Numbered from the stretch's first letter, positions 1-7,236 are shown. The stretch is DNA of 20,859 nucleotides from Pseudomonadota bacterium (GCA_023393655.1 JAEWKP010000484.1:1-20859), one strand, 5' to 3'. Numbers and translations are program-made. The notes: generated by a model not told the origin, from the letters alone.

Positions 1-215
1 CCCCAGAACGTTGCCTCGCGCGAATTGAACCGGCTGCTCAGCTCGCCGAGGACTGCAGGGTCCTCGCAGACGGGCAGGGCGCCATACATCGGGATGATGC
101 GCGCTTCCGCCCGGTCCGCCGGGTGGACGTAGCGGCGGCTGCCGGCATCGGCGGCGGCGAAAGCCGTCAGGCAGCCGAGGGAAACAAGGGCGGTTCGCAG
201 CAGGGCGCGGCGCAT
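1..215 (-). CDS. Exported hypothetical protein, N-terminal part only
   Basis: The reading frame starts at ATG 213-215 and runs off the left edge, so only about 71 residues are visible. The N-terminus (MRRALLRTALVSLGCLTAFA) has a positive n-region and a hydrophobic core, with an AADA-type cleavage region near residues 20-25, which is a Sec signal peptide. The mature part contains YGALPVCEDPAVL followed by SSRFNSREATFWG. I associate this pattern with a small uncharacterised family of secreted proteins in Rhizobiales, but I cannot name a function. A purine-rich GAGG lies about 13 bases upstream of the start. It diverges from the flavoprotein gene at 388, and the 172-base gap shows no strong promoter by eye. 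Confidence 0.75.
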   Translation of the reverse strand, partial: MRRALLRTALVSLGCLTAFAAADAGSRRYVHPADRAEARIIPMYGALPVCEDPAVLGELSSRFNSREATFW

Positions 216-387
216 CGAATCAGGCCTCGTATGGGAGGGCGAAGTTGGCGCGCACGATGGCGGTGCGCCGGGCGCCGGTCAAGGCGGCAGAGACGCCATG
301 CGGAGAAGTCGGGCCGGCACGAATCCGCCGCGCTGGCATGATCGGCGGCAATCGGACAGATTGATCGGATAAACACGGGGAAACGAC

Positions 388-1023
388 ATGACGGACTGCT
401 TCGACGATCCGGCGGCGCGCATCGAGGATGCGGATGCCCTGCGCGGCCATATCGGCCCGGTCTCGCCGCTGGCGACCGGCAAGGTGCTGCGCCGGCTCGA
501 CCAGTTCTGCCGGGACTTCATCGCGCTCTCGCCGTTCCTGGTTCTCGCGAGCTGCGATGCCGACGGCAATGCCGATGCCAGTCCGCGCGGTGACGGGCCG
601 GGCTTCGTGCGCGTGCTCGACGACAATACCCTCCTGATTCCCGACCGGCGCGGCAATAACCGGGTCGATTCCTTCGGCAACATCCTCTCGGCCCCGGGTG
701 TCGGGCTCGTCTTCATGGTGCCGGGGATTCCGTAAACCCTGCGCGTCAACGGCAAGGCGCATGCGACGCGTGATCCCGCTCTGCTGGCGCCTTCCGTCAT
801 GCAGGAACGCGTGCCGGTGACCGGGATCGTCGTCACGGTCGAGGAAGCCTATTTTCATTGCGGCAAGGCGCTGATCCGCTCGAAACTCTGGGACCCGGCC
901 TCGCAGGTGCCGCGCAACTCCTTCCCGACGCTCGGCCGCATCATCGCCGACCAGACCAAGGCGGTCGATGGCGACGAGGCCGACCGCAATCTCGAGGAAG
1001 CCTATCGCCTGCGCCTGTATTGA
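388..1023 (+). pseudogene. PPOX-type FMN flavoprotein gene interrupted by in-frame TAA
   Basis: The frame opens at ATG 388, with GGGG about 8 bases upstream, and codes for a pyridoxamine 5'-phosphate oxidase-like split-barrel protein (the MSMEG_1061/DR2398-type FMN-dependent family, as I recognise it). Seen directly: residues 47-115 include SPFLVLASCDADGNADASPRGD and then PDRRGNNRVDS, the typical FMN-barrel core. Codon 116 (733-735) is TAA. The same frame then continues without a stop for 95 codons to TGA 1021-1023 and includes TVEEAYFHCGKALIRSKLWD, the usual C-terminal family motif. The full frame would be about 211 residues, normal for the family. Homologues usually have a residue such as Glu there, so a single GAA-to-TAA change would explain it. 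The lack of other damage suggests a recent lesion or a sequencing error. A fragment restarting at ATG 799 is possible but would lack the barrel core. The gene converges on the one ending at 1034. Confidence 0.85.
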
Positions 1024-1033
1024 GAAGGCCTGC

Positions 1034-1633
1034 TCAGCCCTCGCGCATGCTGCGGGCCGAGCGATCCTGCCGGCGGCGATGCAGCAGCGTGCCGAGTTGC
1101 CAGGCGGCGAAGGCAAGGAAGCCAAGGCCGATCAGGCTGCGGTTACGGGCCGATTCCGAGAGCTTCGCGAAGCTCCTGTCATAGGAGAGCAGGATTTTTC
1201 CGGCGCTCGTCGCCTCGTAAACGAGCCCGGCATCGGGGTCGACGAGGAAGCGCAGCGGCTGGCCCCAGCGAATATCGCCCAGGCCATCGACCCAGAGGTT
1301 GCGCGGCGGTGCGTAGGTCTGGAGCATCCGGCCGGATGCGACGAGGGGGAGGAGCTGGGTGCGATAGCCGCCGCGATTGCGGCCGATGCCGCTGCTGACG
1401 ATGGGCATCTCGACCGAGATCGGGCCGACATGCTCGGCAACCGACAATCGGTCCCGGGGCAGGGGGCTGGCTTGCCAGCCGGACAGCACCATGAAGAGGC
1501 CGAAGCCGGCCGTACCGAGGCCGACGGCGACGATCCAGGCGTCTGATGGCTTCCGACCCGTCGGCGTGCCCTTTCGCGTATCAGCCCTGCTGGCGGATCG
1601 TAGCTGGTTTGACGACGGGTTTGTAGGTCGCAA
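1034..1633 (-). CDS. Hypothetical membrane protein with two TM helices
   Basis: The frame encodes about 199 residues. A polar, basic N-terminus of about 32 residues precedes a hydrophobic helix (residues 33-52, AWIVAVGLGTAGFGLFMVL). A periplasm-sized loop of about 110 residues follows, then a second helix (about 165-184, RSLIGLGFLAFAAWQLGTLL) and an Arg-rich tail. Both termini would face the cytoplasm. I do not recognise the loop domain, which contains LWVDGLGDIRWGQPLRF and GLVYEATSAGKIL. No ATG exists before the first helix. The furthest upstream start is TTG at 1631-1633, which would overlap the end of the EamA gene by 53 bases. The next ATG (codon 48) would remove the first helix. The exact start is therefore uncertain. 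The position behind the EamA gene suggests cotranscription; I infer no function. Confidence 0.65.
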   Translation of the reverse strand: MRPTNPSSNQLRSASRADTRKGTPTGRKPSDAWIVAVGLGTAGFGLFMVLSGWQASPLPRDRLSVAEHVGPISVEMPIVSSGIGRNRGGYRTQLLPLVASGRMLQTYAPPRNLWVDGLGDIRWGQPLRFLVDPDAGLVYEATSAGKILLSYDRSFAKLSESARNRSLIGLGFLAFAAWQLGTLLHRRRQDRSARSMREG

Positions 1634-2492
1634 CGGTGGCGCGCCGCTCCAGGACGAGCAGGACGAGGCCGGCGGCCACGATCAGGGCCGCGCCGCAGAG
1701 CATGGCGGGCGTCGGCCAGTCGCCGAAGATGAACCAGCCGAAGACCAGCGCCCAGACGATCAACGTGTACTGATAGGGCACGACGACCGAGGCCTCGGCC
1801 AGCTTGAGCGAGCGGGTGACGCAGATATGCGCGCCCATCGCGACGATGCCGAGCAAGGCGAGAAGGGCGGCATCCTTCAGGCTCGGCGTCACCCAGCCGA
1901 AGGGCAGGAGCGCCAGCCCCATCAGGAGCGCGCCCAGCGTCTGCCAGGCGACCAGCGTGACGTCCGGCGTGCCGCGCAATTGACGCCCGGCGATCATCAT
2001 CGCGGCGAAGAAGAAGCTGCCGAGCACTGCGATCAGGGCCGGCATCGACAGGCTGGCGCCGCTCGGGTTGAGCGAGACCGCGACGCCGGCGAAGCCCAGC
2101 GCAATGGCGAGCCAGCGCCGGCCGTCGATGCGCTCGCCAAGCAGGAGCGCGGCGAGGATCACGACCCAGACCGGCGCCGCGAGCCAGATCGTCATGGCAT
2201 CGGCAAGCGGCAGATAGGTCACGGCCAGATAGAACAGCGCGACCTCGCCCGACGAGAACAGCACGCGCAGGGCCTGCAGGCCGGGACGCTCCGGCCGCAA
2301 TGTCCGCCGCACGCCCTGCTTGAAGACGAAGGGCAGGATGACGACGAGCGCCGCCAGGCTGCGCACCACCAGGAGCTGCCCGACCGTGTAGGTCGCGACC
2401 AGCCATTTGCCCATCACATCGTTCAGCGAAAACAGCAGGATGCCGATGAGCATCATGGCGATGCCGGTGAGCGAGGCGTTGCGGGCGGTCAT
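1581..2492 (-). CDS. EamA/DMT-family transporter
   Basis: A 303-residue drug/metabolite transporter superfamily protein of the inner membrane. Two EamA repeats are visible, about residues 10-140 and 150-280, each with five hydrophobic segments, giving ten helices. The end of repeat 1 shows the family pattern (DAMTIWLAAPVWVVILAALLLGERI), and repeat 2 ends with YQYTLIVWALVFGWFIFGDWPTP. The chosen start is ATG 2490-2492 (MTARNASLTGIAMM), just ahead of the first helix. A longer frame begins at 2573 but adds 27 polar residues that are atypical of the family. No good Shine-Dalgarno sequence is visible before 2492. Family members export amino acids, nucleobases or other metabolites; the substrate cannot be read from the sequence. 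A TATAAT hexamer on this strand (2614-2609) lies in the AT-rich region upstream, but has no matching -35. Confidence 0.9.
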   Translation of the reverse strand: MTARNASLTGIAMMLIGILLFSLNDVMGKWLVATYTVGQLLVVRSLAALVVILPFVFKQGVRRTLRPERPGLQALRVLFSSGEVALFYLAVTYLPLADAMTIWLAAPVWVVILAALLLGERIDGRRWLAIALGFAGVAVSLNPSGASLSMPALIAVLGSFFFAAMMIAGRQLRGTPDVTLVAWQTLGALLMGLALLPFGWVTPSLKDAALLALLGIVAMGAHICVTRSLKLAEASVVVPYQYTLIVWALVFGWFIFGDWPTPAMLCGAALIVAAGLVLLVLERRATVATYKPVVKPATIRQQG

Positions 2493-2585
2493 GTCAGGCG
2501 AGAGGTTCCGAGGGCGAGCCACCACTGGCCGAGTTGGGAGCGCGTGGCAATCCGCGCCGCCGCATACCTGCATGAGTTCACGATA

Positions 2586-2621
2586 TTAAGTGTTGACTTA
2601 ATTAAGTGATTATAAAATTAT
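2586..2621 (+). promoter_or_regulatory. AT-rich promoter/operator of the arsR-AHSA1 pair
   Basis: This is a striking AT island in GC-rich DNA just before the ArsR start. It holds two direct TTAAGTG repeats (2586-2592 and 2602-2608), a perfect 12-bp palindrome ACTTAATTAAGT (2596-2607), and a TTGACT -35-like hexamer (2593-2598) 17 bases before AATTAT (2616-2621). The palindrome overlaps the -35, as expected for ArsR-family autorepression. No Shine-Dalgarno sequence precedes ATG 2628, and transcription would start close to that ATG, so the mRNA may be leaderless. The promoter assignment is by eye. Confidence 0.5.
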
Positions 2622-2627
2622 TGGGCC

Positions 2628-2951
2628 ATGGATCGCTTTGCCGCCCTTGCCGACCCGACCCGCCGCAGCATCATCGAGATGCTGGGCGAGCGGGCGCTTT
2701 CGGCGGGAGAAATCGGTGCAGGCTTCAGCGCCAGCGCACCGGCGATCTCGCAGCATCTCAAGGTGTTGCGCGAAGCCGGGCTGGTGAGCGTCGAGGTTCG
2801 TGGACAGCAGCGGATCTATCGGCTCGACCCGGCAGGGCTCGCGGCGTTCGATGTTTGGCTGCGCAAGGTCCGGGGCTTCTGGGGGCGCCATCTCGATATC
2901 CTGGAACAGGAACTCGCAAAGCCCGAACCGGGCGAGGGAGATAACCGATGA
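2628..2951 (+). CDS. ArsR-family winged-helix repressor
   Basis: A 107-residue ArsR/SmtB-type DNA-binding protein. The opening MDRFAALADPTRRSIIEML is the hallmark N-terminus of the subgroup paired with SRPBCC/AHSA1 proteins. The recognition helix region is SAPAISQHLKVLREAGLV (about residues 36-53), followed by the wing VEVRGQQRIYRLDP. No cysteine cluster typical of metal-sensing ArsR members is present, so metal sensing is unlikely. The start is fixed by the family N-terminus, although no Shine-Dalgarno sequence precedes it. The stop TGA (2949-2951) overlaps the ATG of the next gene in an ATGA, which implies translational coupling. It probably represses its own operon through the palindrome directly upstream; that is an inference from family behaviour and site position. 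Confidence 0.93.
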   Translation: MDRFAALADPTRRSIIEMLGERALSAGEIGAGFSASAPAISQHLKVLREAGLVSVEVRGQQRIYRLDPAGLAAFDVWLRKVRGFWGRHLDILEQELAKPEPGEGDNR

Positions 2952-3502
2952 ACGAATACGGTGTCGTGCTGGAAAGCGGCGCGGTGCGCTTCGAGCGCCT
3001 GCTGCCGGGGCCCGTCGAGCGGGTCTGGTCCTATCTCACCGAGTCGGAGAAGCGCGGGCGATGGCTGGCCTCCGGCGCCTTCGACTTGCGGGTCGGCGGC
3101 CACACGGAGATGCTGTTCAAGCATTCGCAGGTCACCGACGAGGCGCCTCCGGACGCCTATCGCGAGGTGCACGAGAACGGCGTGCGCTCGACCGGCACGA
3201 TCACCCGCTATGAGCCGCCCCGGATCATCGCCTTCACCTGGGGCGGAGGCGGCGAGCCGGAATCCGAGGTCGCGTTCGAACTCGTGCCGAAGGGCGAGAA
3301 GGTCCTGCTGGTGCTGACGCATCGCAAGCTCTCGAGCAAGGCCGAGATGATCAGCGTTTCCGGCGGCTGGCACATGCATCTCGGCCTGCTGGAAGACCTG
3401 CTCACCGGCAGCAAGAAGCGCGGGTTCTGGTCGCGCTTCGAGGCGCTCGATGCGGATTATGCCGCGCGCTATGCCGAGCTGCCCGAGCCCGGCAGGGGCT
3501 GA
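2948..3502 (+). CDS. SRPBCC / AHSA1-like protein
   Basis: A 184-residue START-like (SRPBCC, Activator of Hsp90 ATPase homologue 1 type) protein. Visible signatures are the first strand and helix VRFERLLPGPVERVWSYLTE (residues 13-32), the central GTITRYEPPRIIAFTW, and the C-terminal helix region with SGGWHMHLGLLEDLL. The fold forms a hydrophobic cavity, and prokaryotic members usually have an unknown ligand. The link to eukaryotic Hsp90 is by fold only. It is read from an ATG overlapping the ArsR stop, a widespread regulator-effector pairing. The SRPBCC protein may bind the signal, or a xenobiotic to which the ArsR responds, but this is speculation. Its TGA (3500-3502) directly abuts the stop of the convergent regulator at 3503. 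Confidence 0.9.
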   Translation: MNEYGVVLESGAVRFERLLPGPVERVWSYLTESEKRGRWLASGAFDLRVGGHTEMLFKHSQVTDEAPPDAYREVHENGVRSTGTITRYEPPRIIAFTWGGGGEPESEVAFELVPKGEKVLLVLTHRKLSSKAEMISVSGGWHMHLGLLEDLLTGSKKRGFWSRFEALDADYAARYAELPEPGRG

Positions 3503-4027
3503 TCAGAGGCTCGCCGCCGCTCGCGCCGCCTGGTCGTACTGGCCGGAGAGCGAGCGCATGGCGGCGGCGATCTCGGAGAGCCGGGCCGGGTCGGCGCCGG
3601 TGGCGCGGATCGACTTGACCAGGAGCTGCTCGCGGATCTGGGCATAGCGCCGGCAGGCTTCCTCTCCGGCCGGGGTGACCTCGACGGTCTTCTCCTTGCC
3701 CTTGCGGCCGCCCTTGAGCAGCTTCAGCCGTTCGAGCTTCTTCAGCGAGTAGTTCACCAGATGTGTGTCCTCGATGTTGAGGACGAGGCAGATATCGGCG
3801 AGCCGCTTGGCCTTGCCGCGGTGATTGACGTTGTGCAGCACGAGCACGTCGAGCGGCGAGAGGTCGGCGATGCCGGCCGCCGCCATGCAGCGGATCATCC
3901 AGCGCTGGAAGGCATGGACGGTCATGCTCAGCGCGAACTCGAACTCCGAAAGCGCCGGCAGGGCTCCCGAGGCGAGATGGCCGGAGGAGACGATCGGACC
4001 GAGGTCGTCGGAGGAGGGAGAGGTCAT
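3503..4027 (-). CDS. Winged-helix MarR-like transcriptional regulator
   Basis: A 174-residue DNA-binding protein of the winged-helix HTH_27/MarR kind. A helical N-terminal half (EFEFALSMTVHAFQRWMIRCM) precedes the HTH. SPLDVLVLHNVNHR, then KRLADICLVLNIEDTHLVNY and SLKKLERLKLLKGGRKGKEK, give helix, recognition helix and wing. VTPAGEEACRRYAQIREQLL starts the dimerisation helix, as in MarR proteins. Start ATG 4025-4027 has only a distant AGGA upstream. A perfect GCGTGATCACGC palindrome lies 17 bases upstream. It is the only regulator next to the TRAP operon and on the same strand, so it is a candidate controller of transporter and oxoprolinase. That is inference. Its last codon abuts the convergent AHSA1 stop. 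Confidence 0.85.
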   Translation of the reverse strand: MTSPSSDDLGPIVSSGHLASGALPALSEFEFALSMTVHAFQRWMIRCMAAAGIADLSPLDVLVLHNVNHRGKAKRLADICLVLNIEDTHLVNYSLKKLERLKLLKGGRKGKEKTVEVTPAGEEACRRYAQIREQLLVKSIRATGADPARLSEIAAAMRSLSGQYDQAARAAASL

Positions 4028-4043
4028 CGGGCTCGATCATCCT

Positions 4044-4055
4044 GCGTGATCACGC
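4044..4055. promoter_or_regulatory. 12-bp palindrome upstream of the winged-helix gene
   Basis: GCGTGATCACGC is a perfect palindrome centred 22 bases upstream of the winged-helix start codon and just outside the repeat that begins at 4058. The position suits an autoregulatory operator, but it could equally be a flank of the repeat element. Confidence 0.3.
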
Positions 4056-4057
4056 GG

Positions 4058-4156
4058 GTCATCCCGGACAAGCCGCGCTCGCGGCGCCGATCCGGGATCC
4101 ATGCCTGAGCCGTTCTGGCATGGATCCCGGGTCTCCCTCCGGCTGCCCGGGATGAC
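4058..4156. repeat. Intergenic palindromic repeat with three arms and GTCATCCCGG ends
   Basis: The ends are exact inverted repeats, GTCATCCCGG (4058-4067) and CCGGGATGAC (4147-4156). Inside is a small stem GCCGCG/CGCGGC (4072-4085). Next comes a perfect 14-bp stem CCGGGATCCATGCC (4092-4105) with its complement at 4117-4130, and then CCCGGG pairs at 4126-4131 and 4146-4151. It lies between two minus-strand genes (winged-helix and dctP). Repeats with these ends are common between genes in Rhizobiales; I call this one by structure, not by a database match. It may act as an RNA stem-loop or simply be a non-autonomous mobile repeat. Confidence 0.8.
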
Positions 4157-4192
4157 CGCGCTCTTGATGGAAGCGTGGCGAAGCCGCCCGCC

Positions 4193-5182
4193 TCACATCT
4201 TCTTGTAGGCGTCGACGATGGCCTTGCCTTCGGCGCCGGCCTTCTTCAGCCAGTCGGCGGTCAGGGTCTCGCCGGCCTTCTTGAAGCCGTCGGCGAGTGC
4301 CGGCGAGGGCGCCTGGACCTTCATGCCCTTGGCCTTGAGCTGTTCGAGATACCAGCCGGCCTTGTCCTGCCACATCTTCCAGCCGCGCTCCTCAGCCGTT
4401 GCGGAGGCCTTGAGGATCGCGTCCTGCGTCGCCTTGTCGAGGGCGTTGAAGGCGGTCTTGTTGACGAAGGTCGCATCCTTCGGGATCCAGGCCTGCGTGT
4501 CGTAGAAATGGGTCAACGATTCCCAGGCCTTGGAATCATAGCCGGTGCCGCCCGACGACATGAAGGAATTGACCACACCAGTCGCCAGCGCCTGCGGCAG
4601 CTCGGCCGCCTGGATCGTCACCGACTGCATGCCGGCGATTTCGCCCAGCCGCGAGGTTCCGACGTTGTAGGAACGCCATTTCAGGCCGCGCAGGTCTTCG
4701 AAGGTGTTGATCTCCTTCTTGGTGTAGATGCCCTGCGGCGCCCACGGGACCATGAACAGGAGCTTGATGCCCTGCGCGTCGAGCTTCTTCTCGATCGCGG
4801 CCTTCGACGCCTTGTAGAGCTTCATGGCATCGGGATAGGAGGTCGCGAGGAAGGGAACGACGTCGACGCCGAAGATCGGGTCCTCGTTCTCGTGGATCGA
4901 GAGCAGCACCTCGCCCATCTGCGCCTGGCCGGACTGGACCGCGCGCTTGATCTCGGGCGCCTTGAACAGCGAGGCGCCGGGATGGACGGTGATCTGGAGC
5001 TTGCCCCCGGTCGCGGCCTCGACGTCCTTGGCGAACAGAGCGAGGTTCTCGCTATGCGGATTGTCGGCGGGATAGGCCGCCGGCAGGTTCCATTTGGTCT
5101 GGGCCGAGGCCGGCATGGCGAAGGCGAGCGTGCTGACGCCGAAGGCGAAGGCGGCGGTTGCGAAATGTCTGCGGTTGATCAT
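4193..5182 (-). CDS. dctP: TRAP transporter periplasmic substrate-binding protein (DctP family)
   Basis: A 329-residue solute receptor of a tripartite ATP-independent periplasmic transporter. The signal peptide covers residues 1-27 (MINRRHFATAAFAFG...ASA, cut before Q28). The NRRHF sequence makes twin-arginine export as plausible as Sec. The mature part shows the DctP pattern: WNLPAAYPADNPHSENLALF, VHPGASLFKAPEIKRAVQSG, then EDLRGLKWRSYN, whose Arg resembles the carboxylate-binding region of the family, and QALATGVVNSFMSSGG. The start is supported by AGAGAGGG about 8 bases upstream. It is the last gene of the dctQ-dctM-dctP operon, 41 bases after dctM. The ligand is most likely a carboxylate; the divergent oxoprolinase suggests a pyroglutamate-like molecule (inference). 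Confidence 0.93.
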   Translation of the reverse strand: MINRRHFATAAFAFGVSTLAFAMPASAQTKWNLPAAYPADNPHSENLALFAKDVEAATGGKLQITVHPGASLFKAPEIKRAVQSGQAQMGEVLLSIHENEDPIFGVDVVPFLATSYPDAMKLYKASKAAIEKKLDAQGIKLLFMVPWAPQGIYTKKEINTFEDLRGLKWRSYNVGTSRLGEIAGMQSVTIQAAELPQALATGVVNSFMSSGGTGYDSKAWESLTHFYDTQAWIPKDATFVNKTAFNALDKATQDAILKASATAEERGWKMWQDKAGWYLEQLKAKGMKVQAPSPALADGFKKAGETLTADWLKKAGAEGKAIVDAYKKM

Positions 5183-5223
5183 GTCAATCCCTCTCTTCTT
5201 GCTTGTGATGATGGAGCCGAGGA

Positions 5224-6528
5224 TCAGTCCGGGAAGGCGAGCTTCGGCAGGTAGAGCACGATCTGCGGGAAGGTCGTGATGATGAGGACGGCGATGTTCA
5301 GCAGAATGAAGAACGGAAGCGCGGCCTTGGCAATCGTCCAGGTGTCCTTGCCGCTCATGTTCTGCAGCACGAACAGGTTGAAGCCGACCGGCGGGGTGAT
5401 CTGCGCCATCTCGACATGGATGACGAGGTAGACGCCGAACCAGACCAGATCGAAGCCCGCCTCCTTGACCATCGGCAGGACGATGACGGCGGTGAGCACG
5501 ATCATCGAGATGCCGTCGCTCAGGCAACCCAGGATGATGTACATGCAGGTCAGCGCCAGCACGAGCATATGCGTCGAGAGCTGCTGGCCCTTGACCCACT
5601 CGGCCAGTGCGGCGGGGATGCCGGTATAGGCCATCGCCGCCGTGCAGAAGGCCGCGCCTGCCAGGATCAGCATGATCATGCAGGTCAGGCGGGTGGCGCT
5701 CATGATGCTTTCGAAGAGCGTCTTCCAGGTCAGCATGCCGCTCCACCAGGCCAGGAACAGCGCGCCGGTGACGCCCCAGGCGGCGCATTCGGTTGCCGTG
5801 GCGAAGCCGAGAATCAGCGCCAGGAAGACCGCGGCGATCAGCACGAGGCAGGGCAGCAGCTTCACCGACTGCCGCAGCTTCTCGATGAACGGCATCGAGG
5901 GGTCGCGCGGCGGCGTCTTGTCCGGGTTGAGCAGCGACCAGATGATGACGTAGCCCATGTAGAGCGCCATCACGAGCAGGCCGGGCAGGAAGCCGCCGAG
6001 GAAGACCTGCAGCACGGAGACGTTCGCGGTCACCGCGTAGACCACCATCGGGATCGAGGGCGGGATCAGCAGGCCGAGCGTGCCGGAGCCGGCCAGCGTA
6101 CCGAGGCTGAGCTTCTCGTCATAGCCGCGCTTCTGAAGCTCCGGCAGCGAGATCTTGCCGATCGTCGCGACCGTCGCTGCCGAGGACCCCGACACGGCGG
6201 CGAAGATGCCGCAACCGACGATATTGGTATGGATGAGCCGCCCGGGCAGCCATTGCAGCCATGGCGAGAGCCCGAGGAACATCTGCTCCGAGAGGCGTGT
6301 CCGGAACAGGATCTCGCCCATCCAGATGAAGAGCGGCAAGGCTGTCAGCGTCCAGCCGCTGGCGGAGCTCCAGACCGTGGTCGCCAGCACCTGGCCGATC
6401 GGCACGTCGGTGACGAGCCACATGGCGAGCAGCCCGACGAGGCCGAGGCCGACGGAGATCCAGATGCCGGAGCCGAGAACGAGGACGAGGAAGCCGAGCA
6501 GGACGAGCGAGAGAACAGGCAGGCTCAT
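5224..6528 (-). CDS. dctM: TRAP transporter large permease subunit (DctM family)
   Basis: A 434-residue integral membrane protein, the normal length for the large TRAP subunit, with about twelve hydrophobic segments. Family stretches include TVWSSASGWTLTALPLFIWM, SGSSAATVATIGKISLPEL (about residues 104-123), GTLAGSGTLGLLIPPSIPM and, near the end, HVEMAQITPPVGFNLFVLQ. It carries out Na+- or H+-coupled transport of the ligand delivered by DctP. ATG 6526-6528 lies two bases after the dctQ stop, so the two are probably translationally coupled. Confidence 0.95.
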   Translation of the reverse strand: MSLPVLSLVLLGFLVLVLGSGIWISVGLGLVGLLAMWLVTDVPIGQVLATTVWSSASGWTLTALPLFIWMGEILFRTRLSEQMFLGLSPWLQWLPGRLIHTNIVGCGIFAAVSGSSAATVATIGKISLPELQKRGYDEKLSLGTLAGSGTLGLLIPPSIPMVVYAVTANVSVLQVFLGGFLPGLLVMALYMGYVIIWSLLNPDKTPPRDPSMPFIEKLRQSVKLLPCLVLIAAVFLALILGFATATECAAWGVTGALFLAWWSGMLTWKTLFESIMSATRLTCMIMLILAGAAFCTAAMAYTGIPAALAEWVKGQQLSTHMLVLALTCMYIILGCLSDGISMIVLTAVIVLPMVKEAGFDLVWFGVYLVIHVEMAQITPPVGFNLFVLQNMSGKDTWTIAKAALPFFILLNIAVLIITTFPQIVLYLPKLAFPD

Positions 6529-6530
6529 GG

Positions 6531-7079
6531 TCAGACGCCTCCGCCCTGAGCGACGCGTTCGACCAGTTCCTCGACCGATTTCGGCGGCTCGGGTTCGTAA
6601 GTCGGGCGGCCCGTGCGCAGGACGATGACGAGTTCGTCGACGATCGCGATCAGAAGCGTTCCCAGCCCAAGCACGAGGGAGAGCTGCGGAATCCAGAGCG
6701 GCACCGAGACCACGCCCGTGGACATGTCGAAATACTGCCAGGAATCATAGGCGAGCTTCCCGGTCTGCCAGGTGAAATAGCCGATGAAGAGCGCGGCGAC
6801 GGTGAGGGCGAACAGCTCGGCTGCCTTCTTCACAGGCCCGTGCAGGCGCTCGATCAGCAAGCCCACCCGGATCATCTCGCCCTTCTTGAAGGTGTGCGCC
6901 AGGCCGAAGAAGGCCATGGCGGCGAAGGCCCAGCCGGCGAAATCGTCGCCGGACGGTACGTTGAAGTTGATCTCGCGCCCGACCGAAAGAAGCATCATCA
7001 GGATGAAGATCACGATCAGGCACAGCCCGGCGATATAGCCGGCGGCGAGATAGAGGGTATCGAGTGCGCGACGGATCAT
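6531..7079 (-). CDS. dctQ: TRAP transporter small permease subunit (DctQ family)
   Basis: A 182-residue protein with four hydrophobic helices, as expected for the small TRAP subunit. These are around residues 12-34 (LAAGYIAGLCLIVIFILMML), about 50-66, about 88-110, and a last one in LSLVLGLGTLLIAIVDELVI. FAGWAFAAMAFFGLAHTFKKGEMIRVGLL is the DctQ signature region. I chose ATG 7077-7079 (MIRRALDTLYLAAG) because homologues start this way and GGTGGGGGC lies upstream. A longer frame from 7181 would add a polar 34-residue extension. It is the first gene of the operon; about 120 bases of leader separate it from the promoter at 7200-7227. Confidence 0.9.
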   Translation of the reverse strand: MIRRALDTLYLAAGYIAGLCLIVIFILMMLLSVGREINFNVPSGDDFAGWAFAAMAFFGLAHTFKKGEMIRVGLLIERLHGPVKKAAELFALTVAALFIGYFTWQTGKLAYDSWQYFDMSTGVVSVPLWIPQLSLVLGLGTLLIAIVDELVIVLRTGRPTYEPEPPKSVEELVERVAQGGGV

Positions 7080-7199
7080 GCGAAGCGCCCCCACCGGATG
7101 GGAGCGCAGGCGCGCCCGGTTGCCAGGATTGCTCGCATCGTCGCATCCTCCGCTTTCGCGCTGGCCCGGCCCCTCAGCCATGTTCCAGTCACAATCGGG

Positions 7200-7227
7200 A
7201 TCGTAGCCGGCGAAACCGCCTTGTCAA
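7200..7227 (-). promoter_or_regulatory. Likely sigma-70-type promoter for dctQMP
   Basis: On the minus strand a perfect TTGACA -35 (complement of 7222-7227) is followed after 16 bases by TACGAT (complement of 7200-7205). It points toward dctQ and sits in the 220-base divergent region. The -35 core overlaps a plus-strand TTGTCA (7221-7226), so the two directions may compete for polymerase. Confidence 0.5.
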
Positions 7228-7236
7228 TAACTCATC

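Noticed and set aside
799..1023. Independent small gene restarting after the internal TAA
   Set aside because: Its residues are the C-terminal end of the same flavoprotein family, so it is better read as the tail of a broken gene.
220..1125. A 301-residue minus-strand frame opposite the flavoprotein gene
   Set aside because: The plus strand carries clear PPOX family motifs; the opposite frame is low-complexity and unlike any family.
1377..2609. A 410-residue plus-strand frame opposite the EamA gene
   Set aside because: It is rich in Gln, Asp, His and Arg with no domain, and overlaps a clear ten-helix transporter on the other strand.
5416..6549. A 377-residue plus-strand frame opposite dctM
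   Set aside because: It is a composition-driven shadow; the dctM frame has strong family motifs.
7080..7181. Extended dctQ start adding 34 residues
   Set aside because: The extension is polar, has no ribosome site, and is unlike the N-termini of DctQ proteins; MIRRALDTLY at 7079 is the normal start.
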